Source of the DNA: Rhynchonema sp. JSB1_4 | Taxonomy: Eukaryota > Nematoda > Chromadorea > Monhysterida > Xyalidae | Reading direction: 5' to 3' | DNA: 64,000 bases | NCBI GenBank assembly: GCA_030248065.1 | Contig: JASAMV010002925.1 | Span: forward strand, 1 to 64,000 | In this document: positions 48,201 to 57,669 of the stretch, piece after piece | Layout of the letters: the number at the start of each line of letters is the position of its first letter | Numbering within the stretch: position 1 is the stretch's first letter | Translations under genes and position numbers: made by a program | The notes under the pieces: model-generated | What the model saw: only the letters and a program-made list of their open reading frames with translations | What the model was told of the DNA's origin: nothing | The model's database searches: none

Positions 48201-48382
48201 CTATAAATAAAACGATGACGATGATATGAATGTAATGTGGCGATACCACTGAAAGCCAGACTAGCGGCAACGAACCTTGCTGCAATTGCATTCATCCTTG
48301 TCCACACGATCGCGTCGTTTTGTAACGATAATTGGCAAAGCGATAGTAATGCTAATAATTTGATGACAGCGTCTGAACACAT
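39263..48382 (-). CDS. ATP6AP1: V-ATPase accessory subunit S1 (Ac45)
   Basis: Type I membrane glycoprotein that assembles with the V-ATPase Vo sector. Minus-strand exons: 48382-48276, 45536-45458, 45369-45286, 44678-44525, 44417-44344, 44223-44062, 43761-43625, 43555-43499, 43410-43316, 42994-42881, 42774-42629, 42501-42457, 39439-39263. They give 476 residues; human is 470. Exon 1 has a signal peptide (IKLLALLSLCQLSLQ) then AIVWT, in the place of the vertebrate VLW motif. PLILFLVDD matches the LLFLQD segment. RPYVAVLTGPAA and a KRQ site resemble the region before the furin-cleavage site. FTINTPDSVDG and GGYWRLQLMKLISL belong to the luminal domain. The C-terminus is diagnostic: DDCVPWFSVGSWMGIIVG, a membrane helix, then MDRFDDPK. 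The ends of exons 5, 6 and 10 are my best phase-consistent choice. Intron 1 (2.7 kb) holds fold-back elements and intron 12 (3 kb) holds a Penelope element. Confidence 0.92.
39628..39657. repeat. TTAGGC-type telomere-like repeat at Penelope 5' side
   Basis: GTTAGGCTTAGAATTAGGCTTAGGC lies immediately upstream of the Penelope ORF: three to four imperfect TTAGGC units. Confidence 0.7.
39661..41500 (+). mobile_element. Penelope-like element reverse transcriptase, frameshifted
   Basis: The ORF at 39661-41115 (484 codons) is a Penelope-like reverse transcriptase, antisense in an ATP6AP1 intron. Visible marks: N-terminal CDCSSSPFVNCDVGHIVTG; HINALPKLHKKPVKFRFLAA; ITADFSTLFTTLPLN (the first catalytic Asp region); QKCGIPMGGNASPLIADLTL; and the active site RYVDDVLAVN. 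Near 41085-41095 the frame shifts: the conserved continuation YDKTRDFDFEVIKYSDPLS and ALRFLRVCTKFHDF lies in another frame to about 41,380. No GIY-YIG endonuclease is seen on either side, so this is an endonuclease-less or truncated, and now defective, copy. Base composition is more AT-rich than the neighbouring exons. Confidence 0.95.
41501..42456. other. Remainder of ATP6AP1 intron 12, 3' flank of Penelope element
   Basis: T-rich. A short ORF at 41567 (MPGHVRQRGNKRRR then a Ser/Asp run) stops at a gtgagt. Near 41850-41930, GAACAGCAG pairs with CTGCTGTTC around a TGTACTTTTTTAAGTACA palindrome, possibly part of the element's end. No gene supported. Confidence 0.35.
45683..45975. repeat. Fold-back repeat in ATP6AP1 intron 1
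   Basis: CCTTCCTCCACGTTCTAATG at about 45735 is mirrored by CATTAGAACGTGGAGGAAGG near 45950, including the adjacent AAAGAGAAATTGAG segments. The left edge carries a C/G homopolymer block. Confidence 0.75.
46017..46668. mobile_element. TTAA-bounded fold-back element, family A copy 1
   Basis: 652 bp, TTAA-AGGGGAAATTGCACATT to AATGTGCAATTTCCCCT-TTAA. Almost the whole element folds on itself around a centre near 46335 (CCAGCGTGAC ... GTCACGCTGG-type). No credible ORF. Target duplication TTAA is inferred. Confidence 0.85.
46665..48125. mobile_element. Family A fold-back copy 2, interrupted and rearranged
   Basis: Shares its first TTAA with copy 1 and ends CCCCTTTAA at 48117-48125. It is split by the hAT MITE at 46692-47156, and beyond 47455 contains a further inverted partial copy starting near 47775. 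This is a stack of nested palindromes. Confidence 0.8.
46692..47156. mobile_element. hAT-type MITE, TAGGGTTAGAG family, copy 2 (nested)
   Basis: Begins TAGGGTTAGAGAGATTTCGG and ends CCCGACCTCTAACC. Inserted in the fold-back copy between ATTCCTAAT and CCTAATCGCC, so at least 6 bp (CCTAAT) is duplicated; its last bases are eroded. The interior matches copies at 34270 and 52194. Confidence 0.85.
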
Positions 48383-48948
48383 CTTGCTGATTGACGGATG
48401 GTGCAACGGGCAAGACAGAACAGAGTGAACAATGAAGGGATGATCACAGATCGGCGCTTGCACTTCTCTGAAACTAACACTCCATCCAGTCCAGGCATCC
48501 CCGTTCCCGGAAATTGGCAACAGCCAGGGTAGACCTGTCCATACAAAGCATAAAATCCAAAAAAACATTCACTTTCTTTGAGGCGGTGGCTTGGCCACGC
48601 CACGGTGGGATCTAAACCCGCGTTGCGGCACCACCGCCGATCGATGTTTTTTGTTCTGGCAATTATTTGGAACAAAATGGTGCAAGGCACATAAAATAGG
48701 ACTAATGATGTCAGAATACTTTGTGTCGCTTTCAGCATCCCCAAACCCCCAGCATTTTATGCTTTTTCAGGGCTCATTTGGCCTGTTTTGGTCAGATCCC
48801 GCACATTCCGGGACGGGAGTGCCGTTTTTTCAGATTCTTTTACGTCCCAGAAGGACCCGGAGTGCCCAGGATCTCTTCCTCAGAAGTACCGTGAAAACCT
48901 AAATACAGCCCCCCGTAATACTACCCCCAAAAGGGGTCAGTGAATTAA
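48383..48948. other. Upstream of ATP6AP1; no gene seen
   Basis: Presumed promoter side of ATP6AP1. A GGGTTTAGATCCC stretch on the minus strand near 48605 vaguely resembles a tRNA B box, but no cloverleaf could be drawn. Confidence 0.35.
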
Positions 48949-48964
48949 TAGAGCCCCGGTGGCC

Positions 48965-49772
48965 GTCGAAAACCCCGAAAAAAAACCCCGAAAAAAAACC
49001 CGAAACGGAAAACCCCGAAAAAAAACCCCGAAAATGAAAAACCCCGAAAAAAACCCCGAAAACGAAAAACCCCGAAAAAAGCCCGAAAAATAAAAAATGT
49101 CAGGGATGAAAAAAAATCTTGCCAGAGGTGGGTATTCATGTCGCTCGTGACCCACGAGTGAAACATCACCCCTACACTTGATAAATTGGCTTCGGATCAG
49201 ACTTGAACCTAGACTTGGGCTTAGGCTTGTTCATAGGCTTAGGCTTAGGCTGCCAGCCAGGAAGACATGTCCATATGAAGGAAACATTCACAAATGTACA
49301 GCTGCACAGGCTTTCTTTCAGGGTTAGGCTTAGGCTTAGGCTGCCAGCCAGGAAGCCCTGTCCATTTGAAGAAAACTTCCACAAAAATCTAACTGCTCAG
49401 GCTTTCCTTCAGGGTTAGGCTTAGGCTTAGGCTGCCAGCCAGGAAGACCTGGCCACACGAAGGCAACAAACATCCACAAAAGTTTAACGGAATATGCCTT
49501 CATTTAGGGTTAGGCTTAGGCTGCCAGCCAGGAAGACATGACCAAAGGAGAATTACCTAACTTGTGCCCGAACTGTACCAGTGCCCATTTTTTGGTGCAC
49601 GAACGACATGAATACCCTTCTCTAACAAAAAGAATTGTTTTCCACACATTTTATATTTTTCGGGGTTTTTTTTCGGGGTTTTTCGTTTTCGGGGTTTTAT
49701 TTTCGGGGTTTTTATTTTTCGGGGTTTTTTTTCGGCGTTTTTTGTCGGCGTTTGTTTTTCGGGGTTTTCGAC
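48965..49772. repeat. Inverted arrays of CCCCGAAAAA motif around a central tandem repeat
   Basis: Left arm: GTCGAAAACCCCG then many ACCCCGAAAA units to about 49090, then TATTCATGTCGCTCGTG. Right arm: CACGAACGACATGAATACCC, then TTTTTCGGGGTTTT units, ending CGGGGTTTTCGAC at 49772. The arms are reverse complements, so the locus could form a cruciform. Confidence 0.85.
49203..49530. repeat. Four ~105-bp tandem units carrying TTAGGC runs
   Basis: Each unit has (GG)TTAGGCTTAGGC followed by TGCCAGCCAGGAAG. The TTAGGC runs are two to three copies long. Lies in the loop of the inverted arrays. Confidence 0.85.
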
Positions 49773-49900
49773 CCCACCCATAGCCCCCCCCCCCCCCGAG
49801 TGAAATCCCCAATACAGTGGTGTATTAAGGCTTGACAGTTGTGCACAGGTACATTTATGCAAGTTTCTTGCTCGTTCAGAGCATATAATACGCCTCTTAA

Positions 49901-50255
49901 CAGTGTAGTTCCTGGGGGGAGGGGGACCCCCTAAGGTACACTAATTTCCCCGACCAAGGTACACTAGTTTCCCCAATTTTTGCCTAAAATGGCCATTTTT
50001 AGGCCTAAAATGGGCATTTTTAGGCCTAAAATGTGTGATTTTTAGGTCAATGTTCTCAAAAGTCGCAAAATACCCTTTTTATGAAGAATTTTTTCCAAAA
50101 AGGGGTAAAAATAGGTCAAATTTTCTGCCTCAAAAAAGTGACTTTTTCCTGATTTTGGGTCTTCCCCCCCCCTTCCCCCAGGGAGGTACACAAATTTTCC
50201 CTCCGAAAAAGTAGGGAGGTACACTAATTTCCCCGCCGGACCAGGAACTACACTG
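49901..50255. mobile_element. CAGTG-ended hAT-type MITE with 8-bp duplication
   Basis: Ends CAGTGTAGTTCCTGG / CCAGGAACTACACTG. Flanks CCTCTTAA (49893-49900) and CCTCTGAA (50256-50263) match at 7 of 8 positions. Interior repeats GGTACACTAATTTCCCC and TAGGCCTAAAATG motifs. Confidence 0.85.
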
Positions 50256-50469
50256 CCTCTGAAATGAGATCATAAGCAAAAAAAACATCGTTTCAAATTC
50301 AAACCGGTTTTCAGGGGTATTTCTGGGAATGGGAAAAATTTTTCAGATTTGGGTCCGTGATTTAATAGAGAGCCCCCCGGAATAGAGCCTCCCCGTAATA
50401 GAGCCCCCAAAATGGGGTCAGTGAATTAATAGAGCCTCCATGCATTTAGGTTTTTACGGTAGCCACAGC

Positions 50470-50620
50470 CAGTGTAGTACTTGGTCAGGGTGTTGATGAT
50501 AGATAGATTGGAACCCGAAATGTGTTGACGATAGATAGATGACCCAAGTCCGAAATCTGGGGGTCGAGGTTGACCCAAACTTGTTGACGATAGATAGATG
50601 GTGGGGGGCTGGGTTAACAA
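50470..50620. repeat. TTGACGATAGATAGAT short tandem repeat
   Basis: Three spaced copies of GTTGA(C/T)GATAGATAGAT. The reverse complement of the same repeat, with adjoining AAGTACTACA(T/C)TGG sequence, surrounds the MITE at 33302, so the two are copies of one repeat in opposite orientation. Confidence 0.7.
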
Positions 50621-50832
50621 AAAGAAAGGTACAGTGTAGTGCAATAAGTAGCTAATAATGTTTAAATATAAAACAAAATGTACTTAGACGACAGTAAAAA
50701 CATAAATACAGCCCCCGTAATAAGTCCCCATCCCCAAAAAGGGGTCAGTGAATTAATAGAGCCTCCCCTAAGTAACATCCGCACATTTATGCACGTTTGT
50801 TGTTCATTCAGAGCACATAATACGCTTCTAGC

Positions 50833-51181
50833 CAGTGATGTGGTTGGGGGAGGGTATGGGGGTATTACCCCCCAACTGCTAGGTAGCTTTCTTGCTCCGA
50901 AACCCATACCCCCCAAACTGGCTAGCTAGCTTTCTTGCTCCGGCACCAAGTAAAAAAAGTGTTGATTTTAGTGCCAAAATGACCATTTTATGGGCCAAAA
51001 TGGTCAAATTCGTTCAAATTTTCTCACACGTGCACAAAAATACGCATTTTAAAGCTTATTTTAGCATAATTTCGACCAATTTTTATACCCCTGTTTTTGA
51101 CTTCTGGACCAACACCCCCCAAATCGGGGTAGGTACCCGGCTAGCTAGCTAGCTTTCTTGCTCGGACCAACTACATCACTG
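50833..51181. mobile_element. CAGTG-ended hAT-type MITE with 8-bp duplication
   Basis: Ends CAGTGATGTGGTTGG and CCAACTACATCACTG pair with few mismatches. Flanks CTTCTAGC (50825-50832) and GTTCTAGC (51182-51189) match at 7 of 8. Interior has GCTAGCTAGCTTTCTTGCTC repeats. Confidence 0.85.
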
Positions 51182-51401
51182 GTTCTAGCACAGTACTGGT
51201 CGCCCAGTGCTGTGGCTGGGGCGGGAGGGGGTCCCCCAAATGGTACCCTACCCGCCCCGGCCTGGTACAGAGGTACACTACCCGGTACCCTACCCGCCCC
51301 GCTCCGGTACCCTACCGGCTATCTATCCCCTACCTGCCCCGCTCTGGTACCCTACCTGCCCCGATTTTTGCCCTCCAAATGCCCATTTTTCGGTCAAAAA
51401 T

Positions 51402-52003
51402 GCCCAAATGTCGAGCGAAAACCCTTAAAAGTGCAAAAAATCGCGCATGTGATTTTTAGGTCAATGTTCTCAAAAGTCGCTAAAATACCCTTTTTATGAA
51501 GATTTTTTTCCAAAAAGGGGTAAAAATAGGTCAAATTTTCTGGCTCAAAAAGTGACTTTTTTCTGTTTGGGGTCTTCCCCCCTTCCCCCCAGGGAGGTAC
51601 ACTAATTTCCCCTCCGAAAAGGTAGGGAGGTATACTGGCGGAAAACCCGGTTTTTTATATTTCGTGAAAAAAACGAAAAAAAACGAAAAAAAACCGATAA
51701 AGCCCAAATGTCGAGCGAAAACCCTTAAAAGTGCAAAAAATCGCGCATGTGATTTTTAGGTCAATGTTCTCAAAAGTCGCTAAAATACCCTTTTTATGAA
51801 GATTTTTTTCCAAAAAGGGGTAAAAATAGGTCAAATTTTCTGGCTCAAAAAGTGACTTTTTTCTGTTTGGGGTCTTCCCCCCTTCCCCCCAGGGAGGTAC
51901 ACTAATTTCCCCTCCGAAAAGGTAGGGAGGTATACTGGCGGAAAACCCGGTTTTTTATATTTCGTGAAAAAAACGGAAAAAAAACGAAAAAAAACCGATA
52001 AAG
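51402..52003. repeat. Near-perfect 300-bp tandem duplication
   Basis: The block starting GCCCAAATGTCGAGCG at 51402 recurs at 51702 with almost no difference through GAAAAAAAACCGATAAAG. The content resembles the interior of the 49901 MITE (GTCAATGTTCTCAAAAGTCG). Either a recent duplication or an assembly artefact. Confidence 0.9.
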
Positions 52004-52193
52004 AACCGCAATGTATAAGGATAGGGGAAGCCCAAATAAGGTATTTTTGACACATAGTAATGTTAGCACAGTCAGTGTAGTGGCTGGGGGATGGGGGGAT
52101 TCCCCCCCTAAGGAGAGGTACCTTGCAACCACCCCTTGGGGGGATGGGGGAAGGGTAGGTACCTTGCAACCACCCCGGAGGGTACCTTGCAAC

Positions 52194-52687
52194 TAGGGTT
52201 AGAGAGATGTCGGGTGTCGGCTGTCGGGTGTCGGGTGCCAAAAAAGTGTAGGTGTCGGGTGTCGGGTACCCCCAGATGTCGGGTGTCGGGTTTTTTCGGA
52301 CCCGACACCCGACAGCCGACACCCGACACTTACGGTTCAAAACATCAGTTTTGCTGACAGAAGAATTTTGAGAGAAAATTTTCTTCGAACCGAATGTTTC
52401 CGAAGACGTAGAATGTGACATTTTGGTGTTTATTTCGTGTGAAAGTACTTGAATTCAGTAACTTGAGCCAAAAAATTGCACTCATGATGCAAATGAGCAA
52501 AAATTTGCCTGTTTTTGGTCCAAAAACACGTGTCGGGTGTCGGGTTTTTTTTTCAAAAACTAGATGTCGGGTGTCGGGTTTTTTTGCAACTGTCGGGTGT
52601 CGGGTGTCGGCTTTTTTTTTCGGAGATGTCGGGTACTTCCAGATGTCGGGTGTCGGGTGTCGGGTACCCCCCCGACCTCTAACCCTA
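52194..52687. mobile_element. hAT-type MITE, TAGGGTTAGAG family, copy 3
   Basis: TAGGGTTAGAGAGATGTCGG to CCCGACCTCTAACCCTA, 494 bp, flanked by CTTGCAAC at 52186-52193 and 52688-52695, an exact 8-bp duplication. Confidence 0.93.
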
Positions 52688-52695
52688 CTTGCAAC

Positions 52696-53235
52696 CATCA
52701 ATTTATGGTTTTTATAGGCAAAAATGGGTTCTTCCTCCCACAACCCCCCAAAAACCCGCGCCCCCCCCGCACACCCCCCTATAAAATTGGAAAATCGCCA
52801 AAAAGCAAAAAAAAACAATTTCGCCCAATTCACAATAAAACACCACAAAAAACCCTCTTCGCCCCCGGGGCACCCCCACACCCCCGGGGGGGGGGGGGGG
52901 GCCCCCTCCCCCCCCCCCCCCCCCCCCCCCCCCCCCGCCTCCCCCCCCACCTCCCCCCCCCACACACACACACCACCAGGCGTTCGCTTCTAACAAACAA
53001 ACAAATAAACAACACCACCCCACTCCCCTCCCAAATTTTTCCACCACAAACAAATTTTCACCTCACAAAAATCAATTTCCAAAACAGCCCTCTCCCCCCG
53101 CATTTCCCTTTCCGCTCTTCCCACTCCCCGCGTCCCCGTTTTTTCCACATCTTCTTTCCAAACACTATCCCAACCCCCACACCACCCCCCCCCCCCCCCC
53201 CCCCCCCCCCCCACAACACAGGCGGGCCCACCCCA
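52696..53235. other. Poly-C / C-rich low-complexity stretch, suspect sequence
   Basis: Long C homopolymers (for example near 52910-52935 and 53185-53211), a CCCCGGGGG junction, and text in which G is almost absent outside the blocks. The strand bias is unlike the rest of the window. The reading frames crossing it are not genes. Confidence 0.7.
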
Positions 53236-54486
53236 TGTCACATAATAATTATTTAAAAAAAAAACTTACTAATCTCTGACCCTACACCACAGCTGTGTTA
53301 TAATATGTACTAAATGACCATAACCTGAATGAACAATGTGTGTGGTGATTGGGGAGCCGCGCACCAATATACAAATGGTGGTTGAGTATATTTTGTCTGA
53401 AGATACGAATAAACCGCACGTGCGGTCACTCAGTAACCACAGAATTGGAATGTTAGATAGCAAATTTTAAGCATCGGCACCCTGTTTGAAAGTGGAACGA
53501 GACACAACATAGAACATGGGATAATTCACGTGAGGGTTGGAATGTTTGAACGAGCACTTTGACCTATGACATCCAAAGTACAAGAATGGGTGTGAAAACA
53601 AGATAAGCAGTGGGAAGTATGCAAGCATTACACCGGTTGTACTCAACGAATTGAACCCTGAACTTTCAATTATTAAATTCAGCTTTATAACAAAAACATA
53701 GAACGGCTCCTATAACCCAAACAAGGTCAGACGGAGGGCAGACAGATGAGTCGGCACTGTCTGACTATAAAACTGACTGACTTGGAATGATCGGGGTTCC
53801 ATTCGCTCTAATTTTTGACAGAGCGTCTTACTTTTTCTGAGCGCATTTAAATTACAAGGCCGGCCGAAATTTGAATCACATATAGTCCGCGCGTTAGAAA
53901 TAGACAAAGGCCCTGCTCTCCCGTGGAATTGGGATTTGGAGCTCTTTTCTTTGAATTTGTTTGTGCTAATATTGGGCCTGCTCCCGGTTGAGCTTACATA
54001 GTCTTTTCGCTGCAGTTCAATTTTGAATCGGTAAGTTTACCGTGGCACTGTTTTCTCTGGATCCGTGGCCAGGATCCAAAACTAACTCTCCTACTAACAG
54101 GGGCTCTTAGCTCCATTTGTCCTCTGTGTGTTCGGCCGGGTGGCCAGAGTTTTGTCAGTTCTCTTTGGTCCGGGCCAAAGGCCCAAAAATTCTTTCATCT
54201 GTACTGTTACGTGTCAGCACCCGTTTTACGGGCGTACACAGTTTCTGTGTACGACGCACCACTCAAAAACCAAAAATAAAAGAAAGAACAGAAGGAAAGA
54301 AATCCCGAAGCACGGGCGTTCACTTGCTCTCGTGTGCAAATTACCACTTGCAAGCTAGGCAAAACTAGAAACTGAAAGGAACCAATAAGGTCTACCTTAG
54401 CTGTCATTTGCCAACGATCCACGCACCGACCGACCTCAATAACTTCATTAACAGTACCTAATAAGCTCCATTTCGGAGGTGCGACA
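53236..54486 (+). repeat. 5' long terminal repeat
   Basis: TGT...ACA-bounded, 1251 bp. Begins after the poly-C region. Promoter and polyadenylation signals are expected here but not individually identified. Confidence 0.95.
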
Positions 54487-54488
54487 TT

Positions 54489-54506
54489 TGGTAGCTCACC
54501 GAGTGG
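54489..54506 (+). promoter_or_regulatory. Candidate tRNA primer-binding site
   Basis: TGGTAGCTCACCGAGTGG starts 2 bases after the 5' LTR, as expected for a primer-binding site complementary to a tRNA 3' end. I cannot say which tRNA without a search. Confidence 0.5.
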
Positions 54507-54519
54507 TTTTTTTGGCAAA

Positions 54520-55722
54520 ATGGCATCAGGATCTCACGCATTTTTCGAACCACGCCAAGCTGAAGGTGAAAATTACTCGTTCTACAACGTTGCTCAGCAA
54601 CCTTCGCAGTCGCCGAAGGGCAGAAACGAGCAATGTACGCCACCACCTCACTTTCGTGGTTCCGCAATGCGTAACCGAGTGACACAACTGCCAATGCCTA
54701 ACATCTGCGCAGCTGACCCTGTGCCCATACCGATGCCGGCCAAGACATTTATGAATAATGCAAGTAGCCAGCTTGCTTGCTATCGTGGCACAATGGGTGA
54801 CGGTCCATTCAGGGAATGGTGGAAAATGTTTGATTTGTGTGCGCGTGCAGCAGGATGGGACGCGGTCAAAAAGGCAATAGTCCTGCCATGCTTTCTCAGG
54901 GATCGAGCGCTGAGTGCTTACGAAGCACTTGCCCCCGCAGTACAGGGTAACTACGATACGCTGGTACGCGAAATGACCAGTGCGCTGAAAATACCGAACA
55001 GTGAGCAGATTTATCAATGCGAACTTGAGACCCTCAGACAAGGCACAGCCACAGTAGCTGAATTTGCGATTGAAATCGAACGTTTGGTCAAGCTTAGCTA
55101 CCCAACATTTGGACCCGCTGAGCTCGAAAGATTGCGGTTAGATCATTTCATGAATAAGCTACGACCCGACATTGGCGAGAAAGTTGGCTGGTTTCAGCCC
55201 GAAACGTTTGAAGCAGCACGCACTAAGGCCATGGCCCTGGAGTCCAAGGGTTTAATCAAGAATGTGCGCCATGTAGCAAGCGCAACTACTGTGCTCGCAG
55301 TAGCCGATCATGGAACCGAGGGTGCCCCGTTGCTCAGTCAACCCATGAGTGTTTCGCAAGCAGCGCAGTTAGAAGAACAGGATGCCAAAAATAAACTGCG
55401 AATCATCCTCAATAAGTTGGATGAATACAACGGCGCCGTGGCGCAGAATTCAGATTCGTGGGCCGAGCCTGGGCACGCGTCGGATTACGGTATCTCTACT
55501 GACCACTCAGATTTCACAGAACATCAGGGCGATTGGAACACTGAATGGGACAACCCGTTTGCCGGAAATGACTTTAACGAATACACACACGCGCCGAACG
55601 AACCATATCAGCATAACCAACACGAAGCTGAAGCACTACGGCAAGAGAACGAAGCACTTCGACAACGAATATACGATTTGGAAGCACATCTAAGTCGGCT
55701 GTTGACAAGTGAACATGATTAA
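54520..55722 (+). CDS. gag: Gag (capsid) protein of the LTR element
   Basis: 400 residues, intact. Residues about 85-250 form a retrotransposon gag domain: an aromatic FREWWKMFDLCARAAGWD, helices with LPCFLRDRALSAYEAL, then LRQGTATVAEFAIEIERL and LRLDHFMNKLRPDIGEKV, typical of Ty3/Gypsy and BEL capsids. No CCHC zinc knuckle follows. Instead the C-terminus has an acidic Trp/Asn-rich stretch and ends in a leucine-zipper-like coiled coil (ALRQENEALRQRIYDLEAHL). It should assemble particles; packaging without a knuckle would need another RNA-binding mode. The stop is followed by non-coding sequence rather than a pol frame. Confidence 0.88.
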   Translation: MASGSHAFFEPRQAEGENYSFYNVAQQPSQSPKGRNEQCTPPPHFRGSAMRNRVTQLPMPNICAADPVPIPMPAKTFMNNASSQLACYRGTMGDGPFREWWKMFDLCARAAGWDAVKKAIVLPCFLRDRALSAYEALAPAVQGNYDTLVREMTSALKIPNSEQIYQCELETLRQGTATVAEFAIEIERLVKLSYPTFGPAELERLRLDHFMNKLRPDIGEKVGWFQPETFEAARTKAMALESKGLIKNVRHVASATTVLAVADHGTEGAPLLSQPMSVSQAAQLEEQDAKNKLRIILNKLDEYNGAVAQNSDSWAEPGHASDYGISTDHSDFTEHQGDWNTEWDNPFAGNDFNEYTHAPNEPYQHNQHEAEALRQENEALRQRIYDLEAHLSRLLTSEHD

Positions 55723-57669
55723 ATCTGCACTTCGCAAAGGAGATGTCCCGACCTTCCCGTTGTCTTTCATGACAACCGTGCTCGGCATCCCGAGTACGAC
55801 GCGCCACTTGAAAAACCAGTCAAATTTTCTATTATATTTGACCATTAATTGTTTATTCTTTACCTGTTCGTATTGTTGTATTCTTATCCATATGTTGTTG
55901 TATGTTGACCATGATTGTTCATATTTGAGATTTTGTTCATTTGTTTGGTCGTTTATTTTAACGTTCCGTGCCACACAACGAACACCGGTGATTTTGTCTG
56001 GAACCAGAACTGTGAGCTCGAAGGGATTGACAGCACTCGTTCTTAAATTTAGGCGGCAATTATTTTTGAGAATTCTTTCAGTGGTGCATACATTTGGAGG
56101 AAACAAAGCGTGCCAGGACACTTGCTCTTTGTTTTTGCGAAATAAACTCGTTAGATACGTGTACATACGTGTACATGCATATGTGTAACCCGTACACACA
56201 TATGCTTCAATTTTTCGAGCTTATGCTGTTATCAACAGGCTTTATTACACATGCTCACCACCACTATTATTAGAGGGGGACTACCAGGCTGAAAAAGCGC
56301 GGGTGCTCATGCTGTTGCATTTTAGTGCACACTCGGGTTTTGCTCCTTTTTATTGCGATAACCACCCAGCCAGAGCAACATTACAATCTTTCGTTATTTG
56401 TGTGTTTCCCATGTGCTGTATTCGTCAGAATTATTATTTTAGCAGTGTCGAAATGCCAAAATTTGGCTTGATCAGAAATTTAGACCTTTTGGATTGAAGA
56501 AAACAATTACTGGAAGATACTGGAAAGTTTTTTTTTAGGGCGCTACTGGTTACCGACGTGAGACGAAAACTGAGTGAACCAGAATGAGATGTAAAGTGAA
56601 CGATGAGTTAATTTGCCTTTTAAAGTTTGCGGGATCCCGTAAACTACGCACCACTCCAAAAATACAAATTAAAAATTCAAGGCACTTGGACATTAACCCA
56701 GGCACTCAGCCACAAATGTTTCCGGTATTACACAGCGGCAGGATCAATCTAAAAGTGCATGCGCGGTAAATGAGTGCATAACGAACAACTTGGCCTTACA
56801 GCAAAACCATTTTGTTTATTACGAGACCTCAGAACGGGATAAACCCCAATTGGGGAGACAACTACAGTATAACTATGTTTATGGCCCTTTCCTGATACAT
56901 GTGAGCTGAAGGTGATGCAATGCACTTAGACCTGAATGGGATTTCAGCAACATTATTGGGGATGGGACTCTCACGCTGTTTCCGCACATGATTACATGGA
57001 CATCAATGAGCGGAATTCTCGATTACCTGGTCATATTGACTGTATGAGCACGCAAGCATTACATGCATGCACACTTTTGAACACAGCGTCCGTGAATTCA
57101 TTTCACCTGCTAGATATGGAATGTTAAGACCATTTACTCCTATTAAATTTCAGAGTACTTGCATCCGTAAACGAGGGTTCCGTTCAACACCACTGGGAAG
57201 TACACGTGTGCAACAATATGCATTATTTGAATGTTGCTTACATGACTGCATACATACGGTATGTAGGTATACATCCATAGATGTACAGTTCAACATTTTT
57301 TGAGACTGCTGTTTGATTGTTAATTATTTGTTTAAACTTGCAGACTACAAAATAATTCTGCCAAATCGCATGACAACGACAACCTTATTGATTGTGTCGT
57401 AACCTGAAAATAACGCGTGAAGGGTCGCCCGTCTCGCACGTCGTCAGAATTCGGTTGTAATAAACATAACATTCTATTATCGGCATTACATCTCGAGCTT
57501 CTCGAGACGCCACCGCACCACTCACCAAAACAAAGGAGAATCGTACTATAAAGTTAGTTTTGAATATCCTTTTGATGCAGTGACCCATGTGTACATATGC
57601 ATGTATGTCAAGGGTGCAACCCCAAAAATGTTACAGCAGTGGTAGCCGACCTGACTTGTTTAATTGCAG
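55723..57669. other. Internal region of the LTR element, no pol remnant
   Basis: No ORF longer than about 160 codons and none with reverse transcriptase or integrase motifs. A polypurine run AGAGGGGGA lies near 56271. The region is AT-rich. Confidence 0.6.

Noticed and set aside
48590..48660. tRNA-derived SINE with B-box-like GGGTTTAGATCCC
   Set aside because: No A box or cloverleaf at the right spacing and no tail; similarity is too short.
49203..49530. True chromosome end (telomere)
   Set aside because: TTAGGC units are only two or three in a row within longer tandem units and are flanked by unrelated sequence on both sides.
52345..53256. ORFs of 208 and 230 codons rich in Gly or Pro
   Set aside because: They cross the hAT MITE and the poly-C stretch; composition is that of homopolymers, not a protein.
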